DNA of 64,000 bases, from the NCBI RefSeq assembly GCF_026642255.1, contig NZ_CP113264.1:558001-622000 (forward strand), read 5' to 3'. How positions within the stretch are numbered: the stretch's first letter is position 1; every line of letters starts with the position of its first letter. The stretch is from Streptomonospora nanhaiensis. Lineage in GTDB: Bacteria; Actinomycetota; Actinomycetes; Streptosporangiales; Streptosporangiaceae. This document shows positions 40,581-50,201 of this stretch, piece by piece. The notes under the pieces were generated by a model, which saw only the letters and a list, made by a program, of their open reading frames with translations, did no database searches and was not told the DNA's origin. Position numbers and translations under genes: made by a program.

Positions 40581-41774
40581 TCAGCCCGAGAGGGTGGTGC
40601 GCCCGTCGGCGTCGACGCGGACGCTCTGGTCGGTCCAGGCACGGGCCTGGTCGCTGATCGTGAAGCCCAGGCCGGGGCGGCCGGGGACGAGCATGCGCCC
40701 GTCCTCGATCTCCAGCCGCTCGTCGAACAGCGGCTGGAGCCAGTCGAAGTGCTCCACCCAGGGGTCGATCTCGTAGGCGGCGGCCAGGTGCAGGTGGATC
40801 TCCATGGCGAAGTGCGGCGCCATCCGGATCCCCGCCTGCTGGCCGCGGGCCATGATCTTCAGGAACGGCGTGATCCCGCCGACGCGTGCGGCGTCCGGCT
40901 GCATGAAGTCGACGGCGCCCGCCCGGATCAGCTCCTCGTGCTCGGCCGCGCTGGTCAGCATCTCGCCGGTCGCGATCGGCGTCGCCAGCTCCCGGGCGAG
41001 CGCCGCGTGGCCCTCGGAGTCGTAGGCGTCGAGGGGCTCCTCGATCCAGATGAGGTCGAACTCCTCCAGCACCCGGCCCATCCGCACGGCGGTGCTGCGG
41101 TTCCACTGCTGGTTGGCGTCGACCATCAGCGGGAAGTCGCCCAGCTCCTCGCGGACGGCGGAGACGCGGGCCAGGTCGGCGCGCCAGTCCGGCTGGCCGA
41201 CCTTGATCTTGATGCCGCCGATCCCGCTGGCGCGCGCGGCGCGGGTGTTGTCGAGCACCTGGTCCAGCGGCGTGGACAGGAACCCGCCGGAGGTGTTGTA
41301 GCAGTCCACCGCGTCGCGGTGGGCGCCCAGCAGCTTGGCGAGCGGCAGCCCCGCGCGCTTGGCCTTGAGGTCCCACAGGGCGATGTCGATCGCCGCGATC
41401 GCCTGGGTGGCCAGTCCGCTGCGGCCGACCGAGGCGCCCGCCCACACCAGCTTCGTCCAGATCCGCTGGATGTCGCTGGGGTCCTCGCCGATCAGCTCGG
41501 GGGCGATCTCCTGGGCGTGCGCGTACTGGCCGAAGCCGCCCGCGCGCTTGGAGTAGGTGTAGCCGACCCCCTCCAGGCCCTCCTCGGTGCGGATCTCGGC
41601 GAACAGCATCGACACCGACGTGAGCGGCTTCTGCCTCCCGGTCAGCACCTTGGCGTCGCTGATGGGGGAGGCGAGGGGCAGGTCGACGCGCGAGAGCGTG
41701 ACCTCGCTGATCCTGTCCGCGGCCGCGTGGGCGCGGGGGCTCGTCCCGCTGTCGGTTCCGGGCTGGGCGGTCAT
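40581..41774 (-). CDS. L-talarate/galactarate dehydratase (enolase superfamily)
   Basis: A 397-residue enolase-superfamily enzyme very similar in motif content to Salmonella L-talarate/galactarate dehydratase. It shows GGIKIKVGQPDW (base Lys), PLMVDANQQWNR (metal Asp), LIWIEEPLDAYDSEGHAAL (metal Glu), ATGEML (third metal ligand), MQPDAARVGGITPFLKIM and MAPHFAMEIHLHLAAAY (catalytic His). It dehydrates galactarate or talarate to 5-keto-4-deoxyglucarate, the substrate of KdgD encoded in the same leftward operon. GGAGA precedes the ATG. It is the last gene of the operon, 124 bp after gudD. Confidence 0.88.
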   Translation of the reverse strand: MTAQPGTDSGTSPRAHAAADRISEVTLSRVDLPLASPISDAKVLTGRQKPLTSVSMLFAEIRTEEGLEGVGYTYSKRAGGFGQYAHAQEIAPELIGEDPSDIQRIWTKLVWAGASVGRSGLATQAIAAIDIALWDLKAKRAGLPLAKLLGAHRDAVDCYNTSGGFLSTPLDQVLDNTRAARASGIGGIKIKVGQPDWRADLARVSAVREELGDFPLMVDANQQWNRSTAVRMGRVLEEFDLIWIEEPLDAYDSEGHAALARELATPIATGEMLTSAAEHEELIRAGAVDFMQPDAARVGGITPFLKIMARGQQAGIRMAPHFAMEIHLHLAAAYEIDPWVEHFDWLQPLFDERLEIEDGRMLVPGRPGLGFTISDQARAWTDQSVRVDADGRTTLSG

Positions 41775-41898
41775 CGTGTCTCCAGGGTGTGGGTGTGCGG
41801 GAGGGCTGCGGCGGCGGGGTCCCGCCGCGCGTACACGCCCCGACCGTAGCGGCCCGGGTGTGTGCGGGGTCCGGGGAGGCCCCGGGGGGACGCGGGGC

Positions 41899-43230
41899 TC
41901 ACCGGACCGTCGCGGGCCGCTTGGGGTCGAAGGACCAGCCGGGGACGAGGTACCGCATCGCCGCGGCGTCGTCGCGCGCCCCGAGCCCGTGTTCGAGGTA
42001 GAGCTCGTGGGCGGCCGCGAGGGCGTCCCTGTCGAGTTCCACGCCGAGCCCGGGGGCGGTGGGCACCTCGATCGCGCCGTCCGCGATCCGGAGCGGCTCG
42101 CGGGTGAGCGCCTGGCCGTCCTGCCAGATCCAGTGGGTGTCCAGGGCGGTGATCTTCCCCGGCGCCGCCGCGCCCACCTGCGTGAACATCGCCAGGGAGA
42201 TGTCGAAGTGGTTGTTGGAGTGCGAGCCCCAGGTGAGCCCGAACTCGTGGCACAGCTGGGCGACGCGCACCGATCCGCGCATGGTCCAGAAGTGCGGGTC
42301 CGCGAGCGGGATGTCCACCGCGTGCGAGCGCACGCTGTGGGCGAGCTGCCGCCAGTCCGTGGCGACCATGTTGGTCGCCGTCGGCAGGCCCGTGGCCCGG
42401 CGGAACTCCGCCATCACCTCGCGGCCGGAGTACACCCCCTCGGCCCCGCACGGGTCCTCGGCGTAGGCGAGCACCCCGTCCAGCCCCGAGCAGAGCCGGA
42501 CGGCGTCCTCCAGGAGCCAGCCCCCGTTGGGGTCCAGGGTGATCCGGGCGTCGGGGAAGCGGGCGGCCAGGGCCCGCACCGTCTCCACCTCCTCCTCCCC
42601 GGCGAGGACCCCGCCCTTGAGCTTGAAGTCGCGGAAGCCGTACCTCTCGCGCGCCGCCTCGGCGAGCGCGACCACCGCGTCGGGGGTGAGGGCCTCCTCG
42701 CGTCGCAGGCGCTCCCAGTCGTCCTTCGGGTCGGCCTCCGCGAGGTAGGGGAGCGGGGTCCGGTCCCGGTCGCCGATGTAGAAGAGGTAGCCGAGCATGG
42801 GGACCCGGTCCCTCTGCCGGCCCTCCCCCAGCAGATCGCAGACGGGGACCTCCAGGTGCTGGCCGAGGAGGTCCAGGAGCGCGGACTCGACGGCGGTGAC
42901 GGCGTGGACGGTGGTCCGCAGGTCGAAGGTCTGCTCGCCGCGCCCGCCCGCGTCCCGTCCGGCGAAGGCCTCCCCGATCTCGCGGAGCACCTGGTGGACG
43001 TGCGAGACCGGGCGGCCGACGACCATCCCGGCGGCGTCGGCGACGGTGCGCCGGATGGGCTCCCCGCCGGGGACCTCGCCGACCCCGGTCCGGCCCTCGC
43101 TGTCGGTCAGGATCGCGATGTTGCGGGTGAAGAAGGGGCCGTGGGCGCCGCTGAGGTTGAGCAGCATGCTGTCGTGCCCGGCGACGGGCACCACCTCGAC
43201 GTCCACGACGGTCGGGGTCCGGGGGCTCAT
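41899..43230 (-). CDS. gudD: Glucarate dehydratase
   Basis: A 443-residue enolase-superfamily enzyme matching GudD. It shows [18 protein letters not shown] (catalytic Lys pair near residue 205), LDPNGGWLL (metal Asp), [20 protein letters not shown] (metal Glu), [16 protein letters not shown] and [15 protein letters not shown] (catalytic His). It dehydrates D-glucarate to 5-keto-4-deoxyglucarate. ATG 43230 was chosen because GGAGGGG lies just upstream and it forms an ATGA overlap with the aldehyde dehydrogenase gene. With the galactarate enzyme it allows both aldarate epimers to enter the same pathway. Confidence 0.94.
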   Translation of the reverse strand: MSPRTPTVVDVEVVPVAGHDSMLLNLSGAHGPFFTRNIAILTDSEGRTGVGEVPGGEPIRRTVADAAGMVVGRPVSHVHQVLREIGEAFAGRDAGGRGEQTFDLRTTVHAVTAVESALLDLLGQHLEVPVCDLLGEGRQRDRVPMLGYLFYIGDRDRTPLPYLAEADPKDDWERLRREEALTPDAVVALAEAARERYGFRDFKLKGGVLAGEEEVETVRALAARFPDARITLDPNGGWLLEDAVRLCSGLDGVLAYAEDPCGAEGVYSGREVMAEFRRATGLPTATNMVATDWRQLAHSVRSHAVDIPLADPHFWTMRGSVRVAQLCHEFGLTWGSHSNNHFDISLAMFTQVGAAAPGKITALDTHWIWQDGQALTREPLRIADGAIEVPTAPGLGVELDRDALAAAHELYLEHGLGARDDAAAMRYLVPGWSFDPKRPATVR

Positions 43231-44855
43231 GCTCGCCCCTCCGCCGGTACGACGGAGCCGTCCACGCGGCGGCTCAGTCCCCACGGGTTGGCCTCGCGCA
43301 GGGCGGGCGGGAGGAACGCGTCGGGCACGGACTGGTAGGCGACCGGCCGCAGGAACCTGTGGACGGCGAGGCTGCCGACGGAGGTGCTGCGCGGGTCCGA
43401 CGTGGCGGGGAAGGGGCCGCCGTGCACCATCGCGTGGTTGACCTCGACCCCGGTGGGCCAGCCGCCGAAGAGGATGCGGCCGACCTTGCGCTCCAGGACG
43501 GGGATCAGCCGCCGCACGGCGACGGCGTCGTCCGCGGACGCGGGGTCGGCGTGCAGGGTGGCGGTGAGCTGTCCCTCCAAGGACTCCAGCGCCTCGGCGA
43601 GAGACTCCGCAAGGGCCTCGGCCGACAGCCCGTCCGCGGGGTAGCGGACCAGCAGGCCGACCGCGCCGAAGACCTCCTCCTGGAGGCGGGGCCGGGTGGT
43701 GAACGACTTCAGGCCGGTGGCGAGGAGCATCGGCGCGAGCGCGTTCGGGCCGGGGCCGTCGGTCCCGGTGGCGACCGTCTCGACGTCGGGCTCGGCGGCG
43801 AGGGCGTCCGTGCCCGCGGCGCGTGCGGCGGCGATGGGGCCGGTGAGCATGGTCTGCCCGGTGGCCTCCGTGACCAGCCGCTCGGCGGCGGCGAAGAAGC
43901 GGTCGCCGTCGGGCGTGGCGGGGACGAGGACGAGCCCCGGGTTGGTGCAGAACTGGCCCGCTCCGAGGGTCAGCGAGCCCACGTACGCCTCCGCCAGCTC
44001 CTCGGCCGCGCCGCCGGCCAGCGCGCCCGGCAGGACGACGACCGGGTTGGAGGAGGACATCTCGGCGAACACGGGGACGGGTTCGGGACGGGCGGCGGCG
44101 GTCCGCATGAGCGCGAGGCCCCCGGCGCGCGAGCCCGTGAACGCCACGGCCTTGACGCGCGGGTCGGCCGCGAGGGCCTGCCCGATCCCGTTGCCCTCGC
44201 CGAACAGCAGGGAGAACACGCCCCCGGGGAGCCCGCTGTCCGCGACCGCCCGGGCGACCGCCCGGCCGACCAGCTCCGCGGTGCCGGGATGGGCGTTGTG
44301 GGCCTTCACCACGACCGGGCAGCCCGCCGCGAGCGCCGAGGCGGTGTCGCCGCCCGCGGTGGAGAAGGCGAGGGGGAAGTTGCTCGCCCCGAAGACCACC
44401 ACGGGGCCCAGCGGCACGTGGGCCTGGCGGATGTCGGGGCGGGGGGCGGGGCGCCGGTCGGGGAGGGCGGGGTCGATGCGCGCCTGGAGGGCGTCCCCCT
44501 GCTCCACCACGTCGGCGAACATCCGCAGCTGGCCGACGGTGCGGCCCCGCTCGCCCTCCAGCCGCGCCGCCGGGAGGCCGGTCTCCCGCACGGCCCGCGC
44601 GGTCAGCTCCTCGCCGATCCCGTCGATGTTGTCGGCGATCCTGCGGAGGAAGGCGGCCCGCTCCGCCGGGGTCTGGGCCCGGAAGGCGTCGAAGGCGGCC
44701 TCCGCCGCCCGCGTCGCGGCCTCGATCTGCGCGGAACCGACCAGGCCGAAGGCCGGTCCGACCTCCTCACCGGTGGCGGGGTCGGTGGCGAGGAGGGAAC
44801 CGGCGTTCCCCTCGACCGGTTCCCCGGCCACGAGCGATCTTCCTTCGACGGGCAC
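43227..44855 (-). CDS. 2,5-dioxovalerate (alpha-ketoglutarate semialdehyde) dehydrogenase
   Basis: A 542-residue aldehyde dehydrogenase of the KGSADH group. [20 protein letters not shown] is the cofactor-binding start with the catalytic Asn. The general base Glu is in [17 protein letters not shown] and the nucleophile Cys in [12 protein letters not shown] (near residue 308). [20 protein letters not shown] is typical of this clade. It oxidises the semialdehyde from KdgD to 2-oxoglutarate, linking aldarate breakdown to the TCA cycle. It starts with GTG after AGGAGGT, 49 bp after kdgD; ATGA overlap with gudD. Confidence 0.92.
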   Translation of the reverse strand: MPVEGRSLVAGEPVEGNAGSLLATDPATGEEVGPAFGLVGSAQIEAATRAAEAAFDAFRAQTPAERAAFLRRIADNIDGIGEELTARAVRETGLPAARLEGERGRTVGQLRMFADVVEQGDALQARIDPALPDRRPAPRPDIRQAHVPLGPVVVFGASNFPLAFSTAGGDTASALAAGCPVVVKAHNAHPGTAELVGRAVARAVADSGLPGGVFSLLFGEGNGIGQALAADPRVKAVAFTGSRAGGLALMRTAAARPEPVPVFAEMSSSNPVVVLPGALAGGAAEELAEAYVGSLTLGAGQFCTNPGLVLVPATPDGDRFFAAAERLVTEATGQTMLTGPIAAARAAGTDALAAEPDVETVATGTDGPGPNALAPMLLATGLKSFTTRPRLQEEVFGAVGLLVRYPADGLSAEALAESLAEALESLEGQLTATLHADPASADDAVAVRRLIPVLERKVGRILFGGWPTGVEVNHAMVHGGPFPATSDPRSTSVGSLAVHRFLRPVAYQSVPDAFLPPALREANPWGLSRRVDGSVVPAEGRA

Positions 44856-44904
44856 TGCGGTACCTCCTGGTAGGGGTGCGGCGGGTTCTGTCCGGGGTTC
44901 CGGC

Positions 44905-45819
44905 TCAGGAGACCTTGGCGATGAGAGCGGCCAGCTCGTCGGTCTCGGCGGGGCTGAGGTCGCTCAGGGGCGGCCTGACCCGGCCGCCGTCGCGGCCGAC
45001 GGCGTTCAGGCCGGCCTTGACGATGGACACGGCGTAGCCGCGCGTCCGGTCGCGGATGTCGAGGTAGGGGATCACGAAGTCGTTGAGCTTGCGGTAGACC
45101 GCCTCGCGGTCCTGGGCGCGCACCGACTCGAAGAACCCGAGGGCGAACTCGGGGAGGAAGTTGTACAGCGCGGAGGAGTACGTGCTGACCCCGAGCTGGA
45201 GCAGGGGCAGGGCGAAGGTCTCCGCGGTGGGCAGCCCGCCCACGTACATCAGCCGGTCGCCGACCTTGGCGTAGATCCGCGTCATCAGCTCGACGTCCCC
45301 GACGCCGTCCTTGAGGCCGATCAGGTTGGGGTTGCGGTCGGCGAGGGCCGCGACGCTCTCGTCGGTGAACACCGCGTTGGCGCGGCTGTAGACGATGACC
45401 CCCAGGTCGGTGGCCGAGCAGACGGCCGTGACGTGCTCGACCAGCCCGGCCTGCCCGGCCTCGGTCAGGTAGGGGGGCAGCAGCAGGATCCCGTCCGCCC
45501 CCGCCTCCTGGGCGGACCTGGCCTGCGCCTTCGCCGTCGCCGTCCCGCCGGTCGCGGGGGCGAGCACGGGCACCGCCCCGGCGACCTCGTCGACCGCGGC
45601 GCGCACGACCCGGTCGATCTCGGGCGAGGTCAGCGAGAAGCCCTCACCCGTGCCCCCGGCCGCGAACAGCCCGGCCACGCCGAAGCCCGACTGCCACGCG
45701 AGGTGCTCGCGGTAGCGGGTCTCGTCGAACGCGAGGTCCTGGTCGAAGTGGGTGACGGGGAACGAGAGGAGGCCGGACTTGAGCCGGGTCGCCAGCTCAC
45801 CGGGGTGCATCAGAGTCAC
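44905..45819 (-). CDS. kdgD: 5-dehydro-4-deoxyglucarate dehydratase
   Basis: A 304-residue DHDPS-family TIM barrel. The opening [17 protein letters not shown] and [15 protein letters not shown] (pyruvate-carboxylate site) match KdgD; the conserved Tyr lies in [13 protein letters not shown] and the Schiff-base Lys in [10 protein letters not shown] (near residue 189). It dehydrates and decarboxylates 5-keto-4-deoxyglucarate to 2-oxoglutarate semialdehyde. GTG start with AAGGA six bases upstream. It is the first gene of the leftward catabolic operon; the inverted repeat at 45931 lies 112 bp upstream and probably regulates it. Confidence 0.94.
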   Translation of the reverse strand: MTLMHPGELATRLKSGLLSFPVTHFDQDLAFDETRYREHLAWQSGFGVAGLFAAGGTGEGFSLTSPEIDRVVRAAVDEVAGAVPVLAPATGGTATAKAQARSAQEAGADGILLLPPYLTEAGQAGLVEHVTAVCSATDLGVIVYSRANAVFTDESVAALADRNPNLIGLKDGVGDVELMTRIYAKVGDRLMYVGGLPTAETFALPLLQLGVSTYSSALYNFLPEFALGFFESVRAQDREAVYRKLNDFVIPYLDIRDRTRGYAVSIVKAGLNAVGRDGGRVRPPLSDLSPAETDELAALIAKVS

Positions 45820-45930
45820 ACGTCATCCTTAGGTCGGCAGGTCGGGGTCTCCCTGGCAGGGGCCGGGGCGGTGTTGCCGTTACCGTACGGAGAAGCGTTC
45901 GATGCTGTCCAAGAGTTGTTGGGCATTAAC

Positions 45931-45949
45931 TGATACCGGACGGGTATCA
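45931..45949. promoter_or_regulatory. Operator copy 1: TGATACC-N5-GGTATCA
   Basis: A perfect 7-bp inverted repeat with a 5-nt spacer, containing the LysR-type T-N11-A core. It overlaps the lysR stop codon and lies upstream of kdgD. A near-identical copy lies at 46840. Confidence 0.68.
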
Positions 45950-46840
45950 CGGCAAGGCGGCCCCCTCCGGGGGCCATGCCTCCAGGGCCCGCCGCACGGC
46001 GGGGTTGCGCGACTCCCGCAGCCACAGCAGGTGGAGTTCGACCGGGTCCTCCGGCAGGTCCGCGATCTCCAGGTAGACGACGCCGTCGATGCCCAGCCCG
46101 GTCGCCGACCGGGGCACGAACGCGACCCCCCTCCCCGCGGCCACCAGCCACACCATGGTCAGGACCTGGCTGACCGTGTGCACGACGTTCTGGTGGGAGA
46201 TGGGGACCAGGCGCACCACGAGGTCGTAGAAGTAGCGGGCCCTGGTCGGCGAGTGCATGATCAGCGGCACGTCGACCAGCTCCTCCGCGGCCACGGGGCC
46301 CGCGTGCCGCGCCAGGGGGTGGCCCTCCGGCACGGCGACCAGCATCCGCTCGCGGTGCTGGACCCGGGAGCCGAACAGCTCGGTGTCGAAGGGGGGCCGC
46401 GCCAGACCGAGGTCGACCTCCTCGTTGAGGAGCGCCGCCACCTGTTCGCGGGTGACCATCTCGAACAGCTCGATGTTGATCTCCGGCAGGACCTCCTCCA
46501 GGCGGTTCAGGAGCCCGCCGAGGGGGCCGTAGGACGACGCCGCGGTGAACCCGATCCTGAGCGTCCCGCTCGACCCCGCCGAGATCCGCCGGGCGTGGTC
46601 CGGCGCGCTCTCCGCCAGGGTGAGCAGACGGCGGGCCTCGATGAGGAACGCCTCGCCCGCCGCGGTCAGGGACACGCGCCGGCGGTCGCGCTCCAGCAGC
46701 TGCACGCCGACCGTGCGTTCGAGCTTCTGGATCTGGCGGCTCAGAGGGGGTTGCGTCATGGAGAGCCGTTCGGCCGCCCGCCCGAAGTGCAGTTCCTCGG
46801 CGACGGCGACGAAACCGCGCAGCTGGTCGAAGGAGAACAT
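45947..46840 (-). CDS. LysR-family transcriptional regulator of aldarate use
   Basis: A 297-residue LysR regulator. The winged helix-turn-helix (about 1-65) has FSFDQLRGFVAVAEELHFGRAAERLSMTQPPLSRQIQKLE. The periplasmic-binding-like effector domain starts near residue 90 with GTLRIGFTAASSYGPLGGLL. It lies between the catabolic operon (downstream, same strand) and the divergent tctCBA operon. An inverted repeat of the LysR type overlaps its own start codon and a second copy overlaps its end, so it likely represses itself and controls both operons, with an aldarate or pathway intermediate as inducer (inference). Confidence 0.92.
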   Translation of the reverse strand: MFSFDQLRGFVAVAEELHFGRAAERLSMTQPPLSRQIQKLERTVGVQLLERDRRRVSLTAAGEAFLIEARRLLTLAESAPDHARRISAGSSGTLRIGFTAASSYGPLGGLLNRLEEVLPEINIELFEMVTREQVAALLNEEVDLGLARPPFDTELFGSRVQHRERMLVAVPEGHPLARHAGPVAAEELVDVPLIMHSPTRARYFYDLVVRLVPISHQNVVHTVSQVLTMVWLVAAGRGVAFVPRSATGLGIDGVVYLEIADLPEDPVELHLLWLRESRNPAVRRALEAWPPEGAALP

Positions 46841-46858
46841 GATGCCAGAAAGGTATCA
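46840..46858. promoter_or_regulatory. Operator copy 2: TGATGCC-N5-GGTATCA
   Basis: Same repeat and spacing as 45931-45949 with one change in the left arm. It covers the lysR start codon and faces the tctC promoter region (46859-46981). Confidence 0.65.
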
Positions 46859-46981
46859 TCTTATGCCGTATTTGCCTTGGACATGCATGGATGACTCCTC
46901 TTAGGCTGCCAGACACTCACGAACGTGACGGCACTCACAGTGCACGAAGTGGCGGGCACCCGCCGGATCGAAGGAGTTCGC

Positions 46982-47995
46982 ATGACCCAGGCGCCAGGGA
47001 AGAGAACCACACGTCCAGGGGCGGTCCTCGGGCTCACCGCGGCTCTGTCCCTCTCCGTCGCCGCGTGCGGCGGGAACCTGTCCGGCGGCGCGGCGGGGGG
47101 CGAGTTCCCGAGCGGGCCGATCACGATCGCCGTCGGGCAGGACCCGGGCGGGAGCACCGACCTGATCGCCCGCGCCCTGGCCGAGGGCCTCACGGACGAC
47201 CTCGGCGTCGCCGCCCCCGTGGTCAACACCCCCGGCGCCAACGGCGCCCTGGCGGCCAACGAGGTCGCGGGCCAGGAGCCGAACGGGCAGAACCTGCTGC
47301 TCGTCAACGCCTCCCTGACCGCGATCACCCCCCTCGCGGTCTCCGAGGACGAGGCCGTCGCCATCGACGACTTCGAGGTGGTCGCCGGGATCTCCCGCGA
47401 CGACTACGTGCTGGTCTCGTCCCCCGCCTCCGGCCTGGAGACGCTCGCGGACCTGGAGGACGCCGGGGACGACCTCAAGTTCGGCACCACCGGGGTGGGC
47501 ACGGGCAGTCAGCTCGCCCAGGAGCTCCTCTTCAACCAGGCCGGGATCTCCGGCACCGCCGTCCCCTTCAACAGCGGCGCGCCCACGCTCACCGCCGTCC
47601 TCGGCGACCAGGTGGACGTCGCCGCGATCCAGCTCGGCGAGGCGATCGGGCAGATCGAGGCCGGTGAGCTGAACGCCCTCCTCACCTTCTCCGCGGAGCG
47701 CAACGAGTTCCTGGAGGACACCCCCACCGCCGTCGAGGAGGGGTACGAGGTCGAGGTGGCCCAGTACCGCGCGCTCGTCGCCCCCTCCGGTACCCCCGAC
47801 GACGTCCTGGAGCGCCTGCGCGAGGCGTGCGAGGCCGCGTTCGCCACCGAGCAGTACCGGGCCTTCAACGAGGACAACCTGCTCACCGCCCACGAGATCC
47901 CCGGCGACCAGGTGGTCGAGGAGTGGACGTCCTCCCTGGAGTCGTACCGGTCCATGACGGAGGAGTACGGCATCGACCTCGGCGGTTCGCAGTGA
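46982..47995 (+). CDS. tctC: Tripartite tricarboxylate transporter substrate-binding lipoprotein TctC
   Basis: A 337-residue TctC/Bug-family binding protein. The lipoprotein signal peptide ends at a lipobox-like SVAAC (Cys near residue 29), so it is anchored outside the membrane. Family motifs are VGQDPGGSTDLIARALAEGL (ligand loop), VNTPGANGALAANEVA, DLKFGTTGVGTGSQLAQELL and VPFNSGAPTLTAVLGDQVD. AAGGAG lies six bases before the ATG. With TctB and TctA it forms a secondary transporter for organic (di/tri)carboxylates; by context the ligand is likely glucarate or galactarate. Confidence 0.92.
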   Translation: MTQAPGKRTTRPGAVLGLTAALSLSVAACGGNLSGGAAGGEFPSGPITIAVGQDPGGSTDLIARALAEGLTDDLGVAAPVVNTPGANGALAANEVAGQEPNGQNLLLVNASLTAITPLAVSEDEAVAIDDFEVVAGISRDDYVLVSSPASGLETLADLEDAGDDLKFGTTGVGTGSQLAQELLFNQAGISGTAVPFNSGAPTLTAVLGDQVDVAAIQLGEAIGQIEAGELNALLTFSAERNEFLEDTPTAVEEGYEVEVAQYRALVAPSGTPDDVLERLREACEAAFATEQYRAFNEDNLLTAHEIPGDQVVEEWTSSLESYRSMTEEYGIDLGGSQ

Positions 47996-48645
47996 TCACC
48001 TCGCGGGGCGGGAGCCCGGAGGCCGGCGCGGGCGCTGAGGGGACCGCCGCCGTGCCGGGGGCGCCGGAGGGGTCCGGCCGCGGCGCCGGGGCCTCCGGCG
48101 CGACGGAGGCCCCCGACGGACGGCGGGGCCCGGACGGGGCGGAGACCGGTGAACCGTCCGGGCCCGGTCCCGGCGAACCGGAGACGGCCGAGGAGCCCGC
48201 ACCGCCCCCCGCGGGACCCGTGACCAACATCGTGGTCGCCCTCGTGGTCGTCGCCCTCGGCGCCGCCGGGCTGGCCGGCTCGTGGTCGCTCGGCCTGGGC
48301 GAGGCGTCGGCCCCCTCCGCCGGCATGTGGCCGTTCCTGGTCAGCGCGGCGATCACCTGCCTCGGCGCCGCCCTGGTGTTCCAGGCGCGGCGGACCCGGG
48401 ACGCCGAGAGGTTCTCCTCGTCCAGCTGGGCGGTCCTGGCCGGCCTGGCCACCATGGCGGCCTTCGCCTCCCTCGTCGGGGTGATCGGCTTCGAGATCCC
48501 GGCCGCGGTGCTGGCCTTCGTGTGGCTGCGGTTCATCGGCGGCGAGTCCTGGCGCCTGTCCGTCCTGACCAGCCTCGGCATCGTGGTCGCCTTCTACCTG
48601 CTCTTCGTCGCTGTCCTGGCAGTGCCGATCCCCCATCTCTTCTAG
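47992..48645 (+). CDS. tctB: Tripartite tricarboxylate transporter small membrane subunit TctB
   Basis: A 217-residue TctB. Four hydrophobic helices fill residues ~78-217, with the usual GMWPFLVSAAITCLGAALV. Before them is an unusual ~75-residue extension rich in Gly, Pro, Ala and Glu, probably disordered and cytoplasmic. GTG 47992 overlaps the tctC stop as GTGA; no later start codon with a ribosome binding site is evident in the extension, so the extension may be real. It is followed by tctA after 8 bp. Confidence 0.85.
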   Translation: MITSRGGSPEAGAGAEGTAAVPGAPEGSGRGAGASGATEAPDGRRGPDGAETGEPSGPGPGEPETAEEPAPPPAGPVTNIVVALVVVALGAAGLAGSWSLGLGEASAPSAGMWPFLVSAAITCLGAALVFQARRTRDAERFSSSSWAVLAGLATMAAFASLVGVIGFEIPAAVLAFVWLRFIGGESWRLSVLTSLGIVVAFYLLFVAVLAVPIPHLF

Positions 48646-48653
48646 GAGCGACG

Positions 48654-50174
48654 ATGGATTTCCTGACCCCCGTGATCGACGGGTTCGGCGTCGTCCTCGA
48701 ACCGGCCAACCTGCTCTACTGCCTGCTCGGCGTCGTGGTCGGGATGCTGGTCGGCGTGCTCCCCGGACTCGGCCCGGCGGCGACCATCGCGATCCTGCTG
48801 CCCCTCACCTTCGGGGTGGAGCCGGTGACCGCGATCATCATGCTCGCGGGCATCTTCTACGGGGCCCAGTACGGCGGCACCATCACCTCCGTCCTGCTCC
48901 GGCTCCCCGGCGAGGCCTCCTCCGTGGTGACCGTCTTCGACGGCCACGCCCTGGCGCTCAAGGGCAGGGCGGGGACCGCGCTCGGCATCGCGGCGATCGG
49001 GTCCTTCGTGGGCGGCACGGTGTCGATCGTGGCCCTGTCGCTGCTCGCGCCCGTGGTCGCGGGTTTCGCCCTGGACTTCGGTCCCCCGGAGTACACGGCG
49101 CTGGCCCTGCTGGGCATCCTGCTGGTCGCCACGGTCAGCAACGGCGGGCGCGTGAAGGCGATCGTCGCCGCGTGCCTCGGCCTCCTCCTGGCCACGGTCG
49201 GACGCGACATGTTCACGGGCGCGGAGCGGTTCACCTTCGAGTCCCTCTCCCTGGCGGACGGGCTCGACTTCGTCCCGATCGCGATGGGCGTCTTCGGCCT
49301 CGGCGAGATCCTCTACAACCTGGAGGAGCGGAGGAAGGGCGCGGTCGCCCCGGCCAGGGTGGCCAACGCGTGGCCCTCCCGCGCCGACCTGCGCCAGTCG
49401 TCCGGGGCGATCGGCCGCGGCTCCGTGCTCGGCTTCTTCCTCGGCATCCTCCCCGGCGGCGGCGCCACGCTGTCGTCCCTCGCGGCGTACGCGCTGGAGA
49501 AGCGCCGGTCCAAGACGCCCGAGCGCTTCGGCCACGGAGCGGTCGAGGGCGTGGCCGCGCCGGAGTCGGCGAACAACGCGGCCGCGACCTCCTCCTTCAT
49601 CCCGCTGCTCACGCTCGGGATCCCCGCCAACGCCACGATGGCGATGATCTTCGGCGCGCTCATGATCCAGGGCGTGACCCCCGGGCCGCAGCTGGTCTCC
49701 GAGGACCCCGACCTGTTCTGGGGCGTGGTGAACTCGATGTACATCGGGAACATCCTGCTGCTGATCATGAGCATCCCGCTGGTGGGGCTGTTCGTGAAGA
49801 TCCTGCGGGTCCGGGGGAGCATCCTCGCCCCGATCACCGTGCTGATCACGCTGGTGGGCGTCTACACGGTCCGCAACAGCGTCTTCGACATCGCCCTCGT
49901 GGTGGTGTTCGGCCTGGTCGGCTACCTGATGAAGAAGTTCGGCTTCGAGCCCGGCCCGCTGGTGCTCGCGTTCGTCCTCGGGTCCCTGCTGGAGACCTCG
50001 CTGCGCCGCTCGCTCCTCGTCTTCGACGGGGACCCGACCGGGTTCCTCACCCGGCCGATCTCCGGCACGCTGTTCCTGCTGCTGGCCGTCGTGGTCCTCC
50101 TCCCGCTCGCGCAGAAGCTGTTCAGGGCGCGGCGCGGGACCGCCCGGGCGGAGCGGGAGAAGGCGGACGCCTGA
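48654..50174 (+). CDS. tctA: Tripartite tricarboxylate transporter large permease TctA
   Basis: A 506-residue membrane protein with about 11-12 helices. The two inverted signature repeats are seen: VGVLPGLGPAATIAILLPLTFG (about 35-56) in the first half and FFLGILPGGGATLSSLAAYALE (about 260-281) in the second. YGAQYGGTITSVLLRLPGEASSV and TLGIPANATMAMIFGALMIQG are also typical. AGGAG lies just before the ATG. It forms the translocation channel of the TTT system. Its stop codon lies inside a 32-bp perfect palindrome. Confidence 0.94.
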   Translation: MDFLTPVIDGFGVVLEPANLLYCLLGVVVGMLVGVLPGLGPAATIAILLPLTFGVEPVTAIIMLAGIFYGAQYGGTITSVLLRLPGEASSVVTVFDGHALALKGRAGTALGIAAIGSFVGGTVSIVALSLLAPVVAGFALDFGPPEYTALALLGILLVATVSNGGRVKAIVAACLGLLLATVGRDMFTGAERFTFESLSLADGLDFVPIAMGVFGLGEILYNLEERRKGAVAPARVANAWPSRADLRQSSGAIGRGSVLGFFLGILPGGGATLSSLAAYALEKRRSKTPERFGHGAVEGVAAPESANNAAATSSFIPLLTLGIPANATMAMIFGALMIQGVTPGPQLVSEDPDLFWGVVNSMYIGNILLLIMSIPLVGLFVKILRVRGSILAPITVLITLVGVYTVRNSVFDIALVVVFGLVGYLMKKFGFEPGPLVLAFVLGSLLETSLRRSLLVFDGDPTGFLTRPISGTLFLLLAVVVLLPLAQKLFRARRGTARAEREKADA

Positions 50175-50201
50175 CCCGCCCGCCCGGGCGGGCGGGTCAG
50201 G
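50170..50201. terminator. 32-bp perfect palindrome shared by tctA and the HNH gene ends
   Basis: The 16-bp arms are exact and contiguous (50170-50185 with 50186-50201). The stops of both convergent genes (50172-50174 and 50197-50199) lie within it, so it should end both transcripts. Confidence 0.72.

Noticed and set aside
41587..45933. Long forward frames opposite the aldarate genes
   Set aside because: They mirror gudD, the aldehyde dehydrogenase and kdgD, which have all active-site motifs; the forward translations have none.
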